DNA of 64,000 nucleotides from JAGQKC01 sp965223675 (lineage in GTDB: Bacteria; Nitrospirota; Nitrospiria; Nitrospirales; UBA8639): NCBI GenBank assembly GCA_965223675.1, contig OZ245013.1, positions 2,294,001-2,358,000 of the forward strand. Direction: 5' to 3'. This document shows, in pieces, positions 27,829 to 36,022 of this stretch (within the stretch, counting starts at the first letter, position 1; every line of letters starts with the position of its first letter). The notes below the pieces were generated by a model, which did no database searches, was not told the DNA's origin, and saw only the letters and a program-made list of their open reading frames with translations. The translations under genes and the position numbers were made by a program.

Positions 27829-28752
27829 TCATGAAAACTGATCGGCTACCACCGGCTTGCCTTTTCCATTCCAGTGGCCTGCACTCATCCAAGACGTGAC
27901 ATGTCTGATGGCAAACCGTCCATCAGGAGCCATAACAAGACAACCCGCTTCTCCTCCTTTGATACGAGTCGCTAATTCGTTCAAAGTTAACCTCGCCGCC
28001 AGTGCTGGACTGCGGCCATTCTTCATTAAGAGAGCAATCTGTTTGGCCATCACCATCCGCATGATGCTTTCCCCAAGGCCGGTCATTGAAATCGCACCAG
28101 CTCTATTATCCGCATACACACCGGCCCCGATTATCGGGGAATCTCCCACTCGGCCAGGCAACATCATCGCCACTCCTCCTGTTGAGGTTCCGGCCGCCAG
28201 ATGGCCAAACCTATCAAGGGCCACAGCTCCTACCGTGTCGTATTTGGCCATTTTTTTGTACAGCGCAAGGCTTTTCTTGTTTCGCATACCAATAGCATAT
28301 GATGCACTGCGTTTTGACAAATTTTTTAATGGAGTTTCACATTGCTCTAACTCAAAATGTGTTGCCACACGAACGGCCTGTTGTCCAATTAAAAAAACAT
28401 GGTCCGTTTCGTCCATGATCAGCCTGGCTGCTGAGATCGGATGCAGAAACCCTTCTAGACCAGCGACGGCTCCTGCAGCGAGCATGTCTCCTTCCATAAT
28501 GGCCGCATCCATCCGCTGCACACCATCCAATTGCTGGCGTGACCCCAATCCGGCATTGAAAAGACCAGAAGCTTCCAAATGACGAATCATTCTCTCAACC
28601 GTATCTAAAGCGCCTTCGCCACCTTGCATCAATTCGAATCCAAGAACGAGGGCTTCGGATAGACAGGTTCGTTGCTTAGGGGTTGACGAACGCGAACCAG
28701 CACCTCCATGAACGAGAACACGAGGAATTCTATTGAAGGAAGAAGATTTCAA
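27829..28752 (-). CDS. Isoaspartyl peptidase / type III L-asparaginase
   Basis: N-terminal nucleophile hydrolase of the plant-type asparaginase family; removes isoaspartyl residues from peptides and hydrolyses Asn. 307 residues. The proenzyme self-cleaves before Thr173 in KYDTVGAVALD, freeing the nucleophile; PRVLVHGGAGS at the N terminus, NAGLGSRQQLDG and TSTGGVAMMLPGRVGDSPI are conserved substrate-binding parts. The apparent start is TTG with no clear ribosome site, so the exact N terminus is unsure. It converges with the secreted hydrolase. Confidence 0.88.
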   Translation of the reverse strand: MKSSSFNRIPRVLVHGGAGSRSSTPKQRTCLSEALVLGFELMQGGEGALDTVERMIRHLEASGLFNAGLGSRQQLDGVQRMDAAIMEGDMLAAGAVAGLEGFLHPISAARLIMDETDHVFLIGQQAVRVATHFELEQCETPLKNLSKRSASYAIGMRNKKSLALYKKMAKYDTVGAVALDRFGHLAAGTSTGGVAMMLPGRVGDSPIIGAGVYADNRAGAISMTGLGESIMRMVMAKQIALLMKNGRSPALAARLTLNELATRIKGGEAGCLVMAPDGRFAIRHVTSWMSAGHWNGKGKPVVADQFS

Positions 28753-28967
28753 TGTTGTGCGATGATCACATTAGAGGGGCAACTTGACACTGAGAAGGAA
28801 TGCTGAAAATTAGAGCAGGTCGGCCTCAATCATACATAAGATATCATTCCTAGATCCATGAAACTCTATTATCCTTTTCGATAGGTTGTCCGTTAACCTA
28901 ATCGAATGATAGTAGACGCATCAGTAAAGACGGAATCCTCTTGCCTAAGATTGAGAAATGAGATTGA

Positions 28968-29135
28968 ATGACCCACGAATTCTCGCTCCGAATTCAGGTT
29001 CGGCAGTGGCTTGAACACAATCATAAGAAAAGAATGTTGGACGTGGGATCGGGACATCGCTCCAAAGGTCAGTTTTCGTTTCAATTTCGAAATTGCCTCT
29101 ATGTCATCTTTCCTCATACGTGTATTGCTTCATGA
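28968..29135 (+). pseudogene. Possible methyltransferase 5' fragment
   Basis: A 55-residue frame starting MTHEFSLRIQVRQWLE reads into KKRMLDVGSGHRSKG, which resembles motif I (SAM-binding loop) of class I methyltransferases, then loses similarity and stops inside the end of the next gene. It may be a truncated relic. The evidence is one motif only. Confidence 0.25.
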
Positions 29136-29693
29136 TGGGTATTCGTGCTCCCGACAGATCAACTGAATCTCTTGCGTGCTCAATGGTTCCTGCGTCAGCC
29201 CACAGACATAGCCTTGCATATGATGTTCGTTGAAGCGGCAGGAATGACAGGCTGCAAACGTCTTACGTTCGTTAGCGCGCTGCATCCCACGCAAGATCGA
29301 GCGGAGACTCTCTTCGAGTTCGCTACACTTTAAAGAACTGAAGGTCTTCAGTGCCGCTTCCAGACCTTTGGCTGGAATGGATTGATCAATAAACTTTCTT
29401 CCCTTCGGGGTTGGGGCTAGGTGAATGATCCGTTTGTCCCGCTTATCTTGTTGTTTCCGCAATAAGCCTTTCTGCTCTAAAACCTTGAGCGATTGAGACA
29501 CTGTTCCCTTCGTCAGCCCGAGATATTCGGTGACAGATTGCGGCGTATCCGAATAGCGATTGCATTGCGTCAGATACATCAAGGCTTCAATTTGCACAGG
29601 CTGCAGCCCGAACCTCAGGCCAAACGTCCGCACCTCCATCCGTAGAAGATTACAGAATCGCTCCAAAATATCATGGACTTGCAGCGCACCCAT
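29130..29693 (-). CDS. MarR-type regulator with C-terminal four-Cys motif
   Basis: 187 residues. Residues about 1-140 are a MarR-like winged helix (VTEYLGLTKGTVSQSLKVLE as recognition region, DKRDKRIIHLAPTPKG as wing). A ~45-residue tail adds C149-x2-C152-x11-C164-x15-C180, suited to binding an iron-sulfur cluster or zinc, or to thiol switching. The ATG coincides with the predicted transcription start, so the mRNA appears leaderless. It is divergent from a mini-thioredoxin and a truncated hemoglobin, and two identical-format operators lie between, pointing to a redox- or NO-responsive local regulator. The sensing role is inference. Confidence 0.82.
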   Translation of the reverse strand: MGALQVHDILERFCNLLRMEVRTFGLRFGLQPVQIEALMYLTQCNRYSDTPQSVTEYLGLTKGTVSQSLKVLEQKGLLRKQQDKRDKRIIHLAPTPKGRKFIDQSIPAKGLEAALKTFSSLKCSELEESLRSILRGMQRANERKTFAACHSCRFNEHHMQGYVCGLTQEPLSTQEIQLICREHEYPS

Positions 29694-29728
29694 AGATAAA
29701 TTGTATCGCCTCGATACGTATTTGACAA
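29693..29728 (-). promoter_or_regulatory. Leaderless marR promoter with operator 1
   Basis: Minus strand: -35 TTGTCA (29728-29723), 17-base spacer, -10 TACAAT (29705-29700), putting +1 at about 29693, the A of the start codon. The 15-bp palindrome GTATCGCCTCGATAC (29703-29717) fills the spacer and overlaps the -10, ideal for repression. Confidence 0.72.
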
Positions 29729-29757
29729 ATGAAAAATATTATGCAACACTCCATATA

Positions 29758-29772
29758 GTATCGAGTCAATAC
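29758..29772 (+). promoter_or_regulatory. Operator 2 upstream of the thioredoxin-like gene
   Basis: GTATCGAGTCAATAC has the same 6-3-6 design as operator 1 with one mismatch between arms, centred 55 bp away. It overlaps a TATAGT -10-like sequence (29754-29759) and lies 34 bases before the thioredoxin-like ATG. Likely second binding site of the divergent MarR protein. Confidence 0.68.
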
Positions 29773-29806
29773 CATATGTTCATTTTCAGAAAAAAGGAGA
29801 ATCCCA

Positions 29807-30049
29807 ATGAAAAAGGCCGTCTTCTATCATGCAGGATGTCCCGTCTGTGTCGAGGCCGAAGGGATGGTGGCGCACGCCATCGACCGCAAGCAATATGAGC
29901 TTGAGATTATCCATTTTGCTCAACACCCCAATCGGGTGGCTGAGGCTGAAGCCGCCGGGGTGAAATCGGTTCCCGCCCTGTTGTTGGATAACCAGGTATT
30001 TCACATCAACTTCGGGGCATCCATTGCCGATGTGAAAGGCGCCTCCTGA
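29807..30049 (+). CDS. Mini-thioredoxin / glutaredoxin-like protein
   Basis: 80 residues. AVFYHAGCPVCVEAEGMV places a CPVC redox motif at residues 11-14 after the first strand, and VKSVPALLLDNQVFHINFG contains the cis-Pro loop, giving a compact thioredoxin fold. AAAAAAGGAGAA ribosome site. Probably a thiol-disulfide reductase acting in the cytoplasm, as no signal peptide is present. First gene of a cluster with a truncated hemoglobin and controlled from the operator region shared with the Cys-rich MarR. Confidence 0.85.
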   Translation: MKKAVFYHAGCPVCVEAEGMVAHAIDRKQYELEIIHFAQHPNRVAEAEAAGVKSVPALLLDNQVFHINFGASIADVKGAS

Positions 30050-30113
30050 CGAATAGACAAATTCTATTTACTCATGGCTCATAACCTGTTTCGAATTCGT
30101 ATAACATTTGACC

Positions 30114-30140
30114 AAGTCCTGGGTCATCGACCCAGGACTT
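30114..30140. promoter_or_regulatory. Perfect hairpin between thioredoxin-like and hemoglobin genes
   Basis: A 12-bp perfect inverted repeat, AAGTCCTGGGTC and GACCCAGGACTT, separated by three bases. There is no T-run after it, so it is not a standard terminator; it may block exonucleases or attenuate the downstream hemoglobin gene. Confidence 0.6.
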
Positions 30141-30178
30141 AGCCTGACTATCATCGTATAGAAAAAGGAGAAATGAGA

Positions 30179-30637
30179 ATGCGTTCATTCATGAAGTATA
30201 TGCACATCAGTTTAGCGGTGGGGATGCTCATCACTCAGGCCGCCTGCTCCACTCTCGAACTACCAAATGGAAACACAACTGCTTCGCTGTATGACCGGCT
30301 AGGACAAAAACCAGCCATTACGGCAGTCGTCGACGAATTTGTCGGAAACGTCGCAAAGGATGATCGGATCAATAGTCGATTTGCCACAACAGATATTCCT
30401 CGATTAAAAAAGCATCTCGTGGATCAAATCTGTATGGCTACGGGAGGTCCATGTACCTATACAGGCAGGGATATGATCACTACGCATAAGGGAATGCGCA
30501 TTAACGATGCCGAATTTACCGCGCTCGTGGAAGACCTCGTGGCTGCACTGAACACATTCAAGGTTCCAGAAGCGGAACAAAAAGAGCTGCTAGGCCTTCT
30601 CAGTCCCATGAAACCAGATATTGTCGAAGTACCCTAG
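30179..30637 (+). CDS. Group I truncated hemoglobin, lipoprotein form
   Basis: 152 residues. The N terminus is a lipoprotein signal with lipobox LITQAAC (Cys about residue 23), so the globin is expected to be anchored outside the cytoplasm. The rest is a 2-on-2 globin: SLYDRLGQKPAITAVVDEFV, RFATTDIPRLKKHLVDQICMATGGPCTYTGRDM with the conserved Phe/Lys/His region, and MRINDAEFTALVEDLV. Truncated hemoglobins bind O2 or NO; many detoxify NO. The start at 30179 is preferred over 30173 because the GGAG ribosome site is then 8 rather than 2 bases away. Lies behind a perfect hairpin in the thioredoxin-like operon. Confidence 0.88.
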   Translation: MRSFMKYMHISLAVGMLITQAACSTLELPNGNTTASLYDRLGQKPAITAVVDEFVGNVAKDDRINSRFATTDIPRLKKHLVDQICMATGGPCTYTGRDMITTHKGMRINDAEFTALVEDLVAALNTFKVPEAEQKELLGLLSPMKPDIVEVP

Positions 30638-30859
30638 CGGATTTCATGAACGCAATGTTTGGTGATCCCTCAAGGGTTGGGAGCACCATCTATAATTTTT
30701 TGAGTGCTCGCTAAGATCATTAAGCATCGAGACTTACATAGATGCTAAGGGAGTATCTTCGAAAGAAACGAATCCGCTAGAAACCCGAAGAGCTTCTGTT
30801 GCACTTGAATATGATAGAAAAACTTAGACCACTGGGAATTAATTAACAGGAGGTGTCTT

Positions 30860-31201
30860 ATGTTCCACAAGATGGGGTCTGTCATGTTACTGCTACTTTT
30901 TAGCTTCACCTCACCGGTATTGGCTGGTGAGCAATTGGATGTACACGATGGATCAGCGATTAGCATTACGTCTCCGCATAATGGTGAATCCGTCGCGAAT
31001 TCGTTCGATTTGGTGTATTCCTTGAGAAAGGGAACAATGGCAGACCATGTTCATGTTTTTCTAGATGGAGCCTATCAAAAAGGGTTTAAAGGACAATTCA
31101 TCGATGTCTCTCCTGGTCGCCACACCATTACCGTGAAGGTGGCCACCCATGACCACGATATGGTGACAGTCTCAGATGAGATCGAAGTGTTGGTAAGGTA
31201 A
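30860..31201 (+). CDS. Small secreted Ig-like protein of unknown function
   Basis: 113 residues with a cleavable signal peptide (MLLLLFSFTSPVLA, cut after about residue 22) and a beta-rich domain: ISITSPHNGESVANSFDLVY, DHVHVFLDGAYQKGFKG, VSPGRHTITVKVATHDHD. The His-rich positions (DHVHVF, THDHD) could bind metal. A strong AGGAGGTG ribosome site precedes the ATG. It follows the hemoglobin gene by about 220 bases on the same strand. Family name not certain. Confidence 0.75.
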   Translation: MFHKMGSVMLLLLFSFTSPVLAGEQLDVHDGSAISITSPHNGESVANSFDLVYSLRKGTMADHVHVFLDGAYQKGFKGQFIDVSPGRHTITVKVATHDHDMVTVSDEIEVLVR

Positions 31202-31349
31202 GCACTGCGAAGCCTTATAGGCTCCTCCTGGCGAGAATTGAAGTCTCACTCGTCTAAATGAGAAATATGAGAGAGAGGTCTTCGAGGGTAGGATCGCACC
31301 AGATTCGCTTGATCTGTCATGACGGATGAATAGGAAGGGAATATTTAGC

Positions 31350-32225
31350 GTGAGCAATGCCTCATTCACTGAAATTGGAAATATCGCCTCTCTGTGGCGA
31401 TATCCCGTGAAATCGATGCTGGGAGAGGAGCTACAGTTCACAAAGGTAACTGATCGTGGGCTGTCTGGTGACCGATCGTACGCGATTCTGGATCACGTAG
31501 ATGGAAAAATTGCTACGGCCAAAAACCCCAGGAAGTGGCCAACGCTTTTTACCTTTCAGGCGAAACTTCATGAGGTAATGCATGAAACTGAAACATTTTC
31601 TCCGGTCCACATCACTTTGCCCGATGGGACAAATGTAACCAGCAAACAGGCTGATCTCGATCAGGTACTTTCCAAGACGCTCAACCGTCAGGTCATGTTG
31701 GTCACGACCGAGCACAGAAGGGTGAATGGTGTACAGTCGTCTCTTCCCACATTCTGGACTCCAAATTCTGAAGAGTACTGGCCAGATGTCGACGGTCGCG
31801 ATCACCGAGACACCTTTACTGATTTCACGCTTCCCTCAGGGACGTTTTTCGATGCGTCCATGGTCCATCTTCTCACCACCACCGCGCTCAACCAACTTCG
31901 CGCGTGCTATCCTGATGGGGACTTTGCCGTTCAACGATTTCGCCCTAACATCGTCGTAGAGCCCACAAGGGAAACGAGGGGATTTATAGAAAGCTCATGG
32001 ATCGGGCACTCCCTGACCATTGGAAATGACGTTCGCCTGAACATCACGGGGCCATGCGGCCGTTGTGTGATGACGACGTTAGCCCAAGGAAATCTCCCCA
32101 AAAATCCTGGGATACTACGGGCAGCGATCAAACACAATCGGGGAAACGTTGGAGTTTATGCGGTGGTGACACAAGGCGGGACGATTTATCCTAGTGATCA
32201 AGTGAGACTGGAGCAGGCAAAATAA
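31350..32225 (+). CDS. MOSC domain protein (MOSC_N plus MOSC)
   Basis: 291 residues. The N-terminal beta-barrel IGNIASLWRYPVKSMLGEEL and GLSGDRSYAILD, and the C-terminal MOSC domain (FRPNIVVEP, GPCGRCVMTTLAQG with paired Cys), match the mARC/YcbX-type proteins that carry sulfurated molybdenum cofactor and reduce N-hydroxylated compounds or release nitric oxide from nitrite. GTG at 31350 is favoured by GGAAGGGA 8 bases upstream; an ATG at 31326 has no ribosome site. Neighbouring hemoglobin and thioredoxin-like genes make a nitrogen-oxide link attractive but unproven. Confidence 0.83.
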   Translation: MSNASFTEIGNIASLWRYPVKSMLGEELQFTKVTDRGLSGDRSYAILDHVDGKIATAKNPRKWPTLFTFQAKLHEVMHETETFSPVHITLPDGTNVTSKQADLDQVLSKTLNRQVMLVTTEHRRVNGVQSSLPTFWTPNSEEYWPDVDGRDHRDTFTDFTLPSGTFFDASMVHLLTTTALNQLRACYPDGDFAVQRFRPNIVVEPTRETRGFIESSWIGHSLTIGNDVRLNITGPCGRCVMTTLAQGNLPKNPGILRAAIKHNRGNVGVYAVVTQGGTIYPSDQVRLEQAK

Positions 32226-32549
32226 ATCTTTTCTTTCTCAAGAACAAGAATCAGCAAAAAATAGGCAAAGAGGCCTGCCAGCACTCGGATACCATGAACT
32301 GACATGCCTCTTTGTATGGGATCGGGAGGCTCTTGAATTCTACCCTCAGTTAATCCAACTACCCTGAGTTTAACTGACAAGAAGAGATATATGACCACTC
32401 CTTTATGATGATGGGCTCGCAAGAATGGTCTTTCTTGAGGCTCGCCAATCCTCTTTTACCAATTCTCTATTTGTCCGGCAGACCTGGGCTCCATTCGTTC
32501 ACACGACAGGAGCCCACGATCTTGCTCTTAACAAGTTCATGAAAGCGCA
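32226..32549. other. Intergenic region with weak inverted repeat
   Basis: 324 bases between convergent MOSC and exported-protein stops. CAAAGAGGC near 32267 and GCCTCTTTG near 32305 can pair across ~30 bases and could form a terminator stem. No gene recognised. Confidence 0.35.
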
Positions 32550-33359
32550 TTATTCAAGAACAAAGCAGCTCTCCGTAGCAGTCTGGTTAAAACTTTCTTC
32601 TCTCGCAAACACCTCATACTTGAACTCAGTTCCCAATGCGATAAACTCCTCAGGAATGGTGACGGAATTTTGATCGGGATCAAGAATGACGGTAAGCTTG
32701 GAAGCAAATGGATTATCAAGGACCTCTACCTCTATTTCGTAATTGTGAATCACTACAGGAACTGGTGGCTGAACCCCAGCACCACCACCATTGGGGTCTG
32801 GATGAGATGTCGTGACAGCCGGCCAAGATATGGTCACAGGCGCACTGGTCACGGTGGCGTCAAAGCCGGGATCCTCTGTGTCACAAACTTGGGCCGCCGG
32901 CAAGGCGTTCACTGTCGGTTCTGGTGGAGCCGGCATGACATGTGTCAGAGTTACTTCGCTTTCAAGCTCATTGCCTTCTAGGGTCTTTGCCTCAACTTCG
33001 TATTCTCCTGCAGGGAATCGTTTGAAGAACTTTTGTGGGAAAAGTTCGTCGAATGTCGGTTCGGCACTCTCAAAGAATATCTCTGTCAGTCCCTGCTTCT
33101 GCAAGCGCCCCTTCACTCGGATGTTCAGCATTTTCCGTCCTCTTGGGTCTTCAATCTCCAGTTTTTTCCATGGGTCTCCATCAATCAATGCATGAATGCC
33201 CAAATCGCCATCAGTATTATTGAGCTCGAAAAACAACTCGGCTTCGGAAAACGGAATTTCGTTATCGTCCTGTCCCCAACTCACGGGCACCGGACTCGTC
33301 AACCACAGCACTAATACTAATGAAGAAAGGGTAGACATGATGGGAAAAGCGTTTCTCAT
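32550..33359 (-). CDS. Exported protein of unknown function
   Basis: 269 residues with a signal peptide (LVLWLTSPVPVSWG, cut near residue 29). Segment 1 (about 30-140) has AELFFELNNTDGDLGIHALIDGD (in part) and YEVEAKTLEGNELESEVTLTHVMP; segment 2 after a Pro-rich linker is fibronectin/Ig-like with VTISWPAVTTSH and YEIEVEVLD. Two Cys (VCDTED and SCFVLE) could form a disulfide. The start at 33359 is supported by a GGAGG ribosome site rather than the upstream ATG at 33383. Probably a periplasmic or surface protein. Confidence 0.72.
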   Translation of the reverse strand: MRNAFPIMSTLSSLVLVLWLTSPVPVSWGQDDNEIPFSEAELFFELNNTDGDLGIHALIDGDPWKKLEIEDPRGRKMLNIRVKGRLQKQGLTEIFFESAEPTFDELFPQKFFKRFPAGEYEVEAKTLEGNELESEVTLTHVMPAPPEPTVNALPAAQVCDTEDPGFDATVTSAPVTISWPAVTTSHPDPNGGGAGVQPPVPVVIHNYEIEVEVLDNPFASKLTVILDPDQNSVTIPEEFIALGTEFKYEVFAREESFNQTATESCFVLE

Positions 33360-33662
33360 GGTGATTCCTCCAATTTTGCTCAAAGTGTGATGTTAATTTG
33401 CTCTAGACAATTATTCTTCTAAAGGCTTCCCGAGGCTTTAAGGACTGTTTAATCTTGTCATTCCATCCAGAAACTCACACCCCCTTTCGTTGCTTATGTT
33501 GAACATGTTGCGAACCAACCCTCTGGAAGACCAGATTCCATTCACGACCTCAGCAGAAAAACCACATTGTCGTGTCCAGAGCTTAGAGAAAAGACTACAA
33601 GACAAAGCTTACGAGAAGCTGACCACAGCATTACCAATGAGTAAGGTTGTGAGAAAAACTTG
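33360..33662. other. Intergenic region without recognised features
   Basis: About 300 bases between the histidine kinase stop and the start of the exported protein, both minus strand. Presumably holds the exported protein's promoter; nothing distinctive was seen. Confidence 0.4.
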
Positions 33663-35069
33663 TCAGGAGTTAGATGAAAGAGAAGGCAGGCTAACAGTGA
33701 ATGTACTACCTTGAAGAGGTTCACTTACGAGAATGATGTCGCCTCCATGTGCACTTGCCACCGCGCGGGCAAAGCTTAATCCTAAGCCGCACCCGTGTTG
33801 CGTGCGACTTTGGTCACACCGGAAAAATCGGTCAAAGACGCGATGTTGGTCAGCTCTACTGATACCAACACCAGTATCGGCAACTGTCACGTACAGGCCA
33901 CGTGACTGGTTCTCAAGATTAATCGTGACGCACCCTTTAGGTGGCGTGTACTTCAGCGCATTATCGAGGATGTTCGCGAACATCCGTTGAAGCATCTGAC
34001 GATTTCCTTGAACTTGGCAATCAGGATCGAGCTTGCAGGAAAGCTCGATGGATTTCTCTTGAGCGGCAGGCTCATACAGGTCACGTGCATCTTCAATAAG
34101 CTTCGATATATTGACCGGTTCTTTATCGGTATGCATGACGCCAGCCTCGGCTTCGGCGACGTCTAACGTCGTATTAATTAAATGAAGAAGTCGATCACAC
34201 TCCTCAAGTGTATCTGAAGCTGCGGCTTTGTAATCCTTCTCTGTATCCGTTAATGAGAGAGCTCTTTCTGAGATGGCCCGAATTCGTGACAAAGGACTTC
34301 TGAGGTCATGAGCGATATTGTCCGTCATTTCCCGCATTTCAGCGATAAGATTTCGAATGCGTTCTGCCATGGCATTAAAGGTATCGACAAGCTTTTGTAT
34401 TTCATCACCTTGGTCCTTGATCGTAACACGACGATCAAGTTGACCCTTTTCAATATCCACAGCAGCACGACTGACTTCCTCAATACCCTTCACAGCCTTT
34501 CTGGCTATCATCCATCCGACCCCAGAAGCTACTGGGATTGCAATACAGAACATTCCCGCGAATACCACAAGAAGCAAATCCATGATTTCTTCCTTCTCTT
34601 CGAGAGACTCCCCAAGATGCAAGAGAAGTTCTGGAGCAATGAGACCGTAGGTCACTCTCGCTGGATACTCGTGATCAGGAAGTTCAAGGGTTTCCAAGAG
34701 ATATTCTGCCTTCGTATCTAGCACGTCCTGAAAGAATTGTTGATTGATAGTCAGTCCAGCCCACTCTGATACGTCGGATGTAAAAATAGGCTGGCCCTCA
34801 CTATTCAGCAATCGAAGAAACATCTGCTCCTCATCACTAGTTGACGCCTCACGTTCGAGCTCACGGACCAACCTCTTTGTGCCCTCAGAATCGTAAAGGT
34901 CCTTGTATTCGGTGATATCTTCTATTAAGTCCTCGTCCATACGATTATTCAAAATGCTGTTCACCGAGAAATACAACACACACAGAGCAGCAATGGAGAA
35001 AATGAGGAACGCTAAGGTATACGACAGTGTTAGGCGAACGGCTAACGAATTAGGAAACCTAATCATCAT
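33663..35069 (-). CDS. Membrane sensor histidine kinase
   Basis: 468 residues: membrane helix 1 (about 12-36), periplasmic sensor (37-163), membrane helix 2 (about 165-188), HAMP domain (RAAVDIEKGQLDRRV), phosphoacceptor HisKA with DNIAHDLRSPLSRIRA (His254) and HATPase_c with DNALKYTPPKG (N box), VADTGVGIS (G1) and GCGLGLSFARAVA (G2). The start overlaps the end of its response-regulator gene, so the two are coupled. The divergent LbtU porin gene is the most likely target, which would make this an envelope or metal-sensing system; the signal is unknown. Confidence 0.93.
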   Translation of the reverse strand: MMIRFPNSLAVRLTLSYTLAFLIFSIAALCVLYFSVNSILNNRMDEDLIEDITEYKDLYDSEGTKRLVRELEREASTSDEEQMFLRLLNSEGQPIFTSDVSEWAGLTINQQFFQDVLDTKAEYLLETLELPDHEYPARVTYGLIAPELLLHLGESLEEKEEIMDLLLVVFAGMFCIAIPVASGVGWMIARKAVKGIEEVSRAAVDIEKGQLDRRVTIKDQGDEIQKLVDTFNAMAERIRNLIAEMREMTDNIAHDLRSPLSRIRAISERALSLTDTEKDYKAAASDTLEECDRLLHLINTTLDVAEAEAGVMHTDKEPVNISKLIEDARDLYEPAAQEKSIELSCKLDPDCQVQGNRQMLQRMFANILDNALKYTPPKGCVTINLENQSRGLYVTVADTGVGISRADQHRVFDRFFRCDQSRTQHGCGLGLSFARAVASAHGGDIILVSEPLQGSTFTVSLPSLSSNS

Positions 35070-35739
35070 TGTCCCTCAAAACATACCCCAGACCCCTTAC
35101 GGTGTGAATGAGCGGTTTCTGAAAATCCTTGTCCACTTTTTCACGAAGTTTACTGATACGCGCTTCAACGACATTTGTCCCAGGATCAAAGTTATAATCC
35201 CAGACACGCTCCATAATCATAGTCTTCGACACGACATTTCCAACATTGCGCATCAGATACTCCAATAAAGCAAACTCCTTGGGTTGGAGATCGATCTTTT
35301 TCCCTGACCGCCTCGCGTTCCGCGCAAGAAGATCTATTGATAAATCTTGGAAAGAGAGACCCGTTGGTTCTGTAATCTTTTGACTTCTCCTTAAAAGTGA
35401 TTCGACACGCGCGAGTAACTCGCTGAATGAAAAAGGCTTCGTCAGGTAGTCGTCTCCACCACGACGGAGTCCATTCACACGTTCGTCGACCGTTCGTTTA
35501 GCACTGAGGATGAGTATGGGAAGATTCTTCTTCTGTTTTCGAAGCCGGTCGATCACAGAGAGGCCATCAAGCCGTGGTAACATGAGGTCAAGAATTGCAA
35601 GATCGTAACTATCATACAGCAGCGATTCTAGGCCTCTCACGCCATCGTCAACGTGGTCAATCGTGAACCCAGCCTCTTTCATGCCTTTCTGAACAAAATC
35701 CGCAATAACTCGATCATCTTCGATCAATAAAATTCTCAT
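35059..35739 (-). CDS. OmpR-family response regulator
   Basis: 226 residues. Receiver domain with acidic pair D8/D9, phosphoacceptor D51 (LAILDLMLP) and conserved SAKRTVDERVNGL Lys-loop region; C-terminal winged helix (LQPKEFALLEYLMRN, VSKTMIMERVWDYNFDPGTN, LREKVDKDFQKPLIHTVRG). Acts as the transcription factor partner of the overlapping histidine kinase. Transcribed away from the LbtU gene across a 283-base shared promoter region. Confidence 0.93.
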   Translation of the reverse strand: MRILLIEDDRVIADFVQKGMKEAGFTIDHVDDGVRGLESLLYDSYDLAILDLMLPRLDGLSVIDRLRKQKKNLPILILSAKRTVDERVNGLRRGGDDYLTKPFSFSELLARVESLLRRSQKITEPTGLSFQDLSIDLLARNARRSGKKIDLQPKEFALLEYLMRNVGNVVSKTMIMERVWDYNFDPGTNVVEARISKLREKVDKDFQKPLIHTVRGLGYVLRDNDD

Positions 35740-36022
35740 TGTTCCCCTATATGATCAGGCTGCCCAGGGCAACACATAAACGCATGTAGTATACAGGAAG
35801 CCCATTTTATGAATCAGTCCACTTGCACGATATGACATCGCTTTCCTCCAATGATCATGCTCATTTCCTTTCATCTTACCGGAATCACCCTAGTGGCAAC
35901 ATTACCATATGATGAACTTGTAACAAGATAATTCTATGGCAATCTTGGACTTGTCCTCTTTAGAATCCAGAGGCTCTAACAGACGAACCCTTCATTGATC
36001 GAACCAACTTTTCAATTTCATT

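Noticed and set aside
27857..28582. Long plus-strand frame of 241 codons
   Set aside because: Exact antisense of the isoaspartyl peptidase; sequence is a codon-bias shadow.
32198..32422. Minus-strand frame with a hydrophobic segment
   Set aside because: Begins at TTG without ribosome site and lies between convergent genes.
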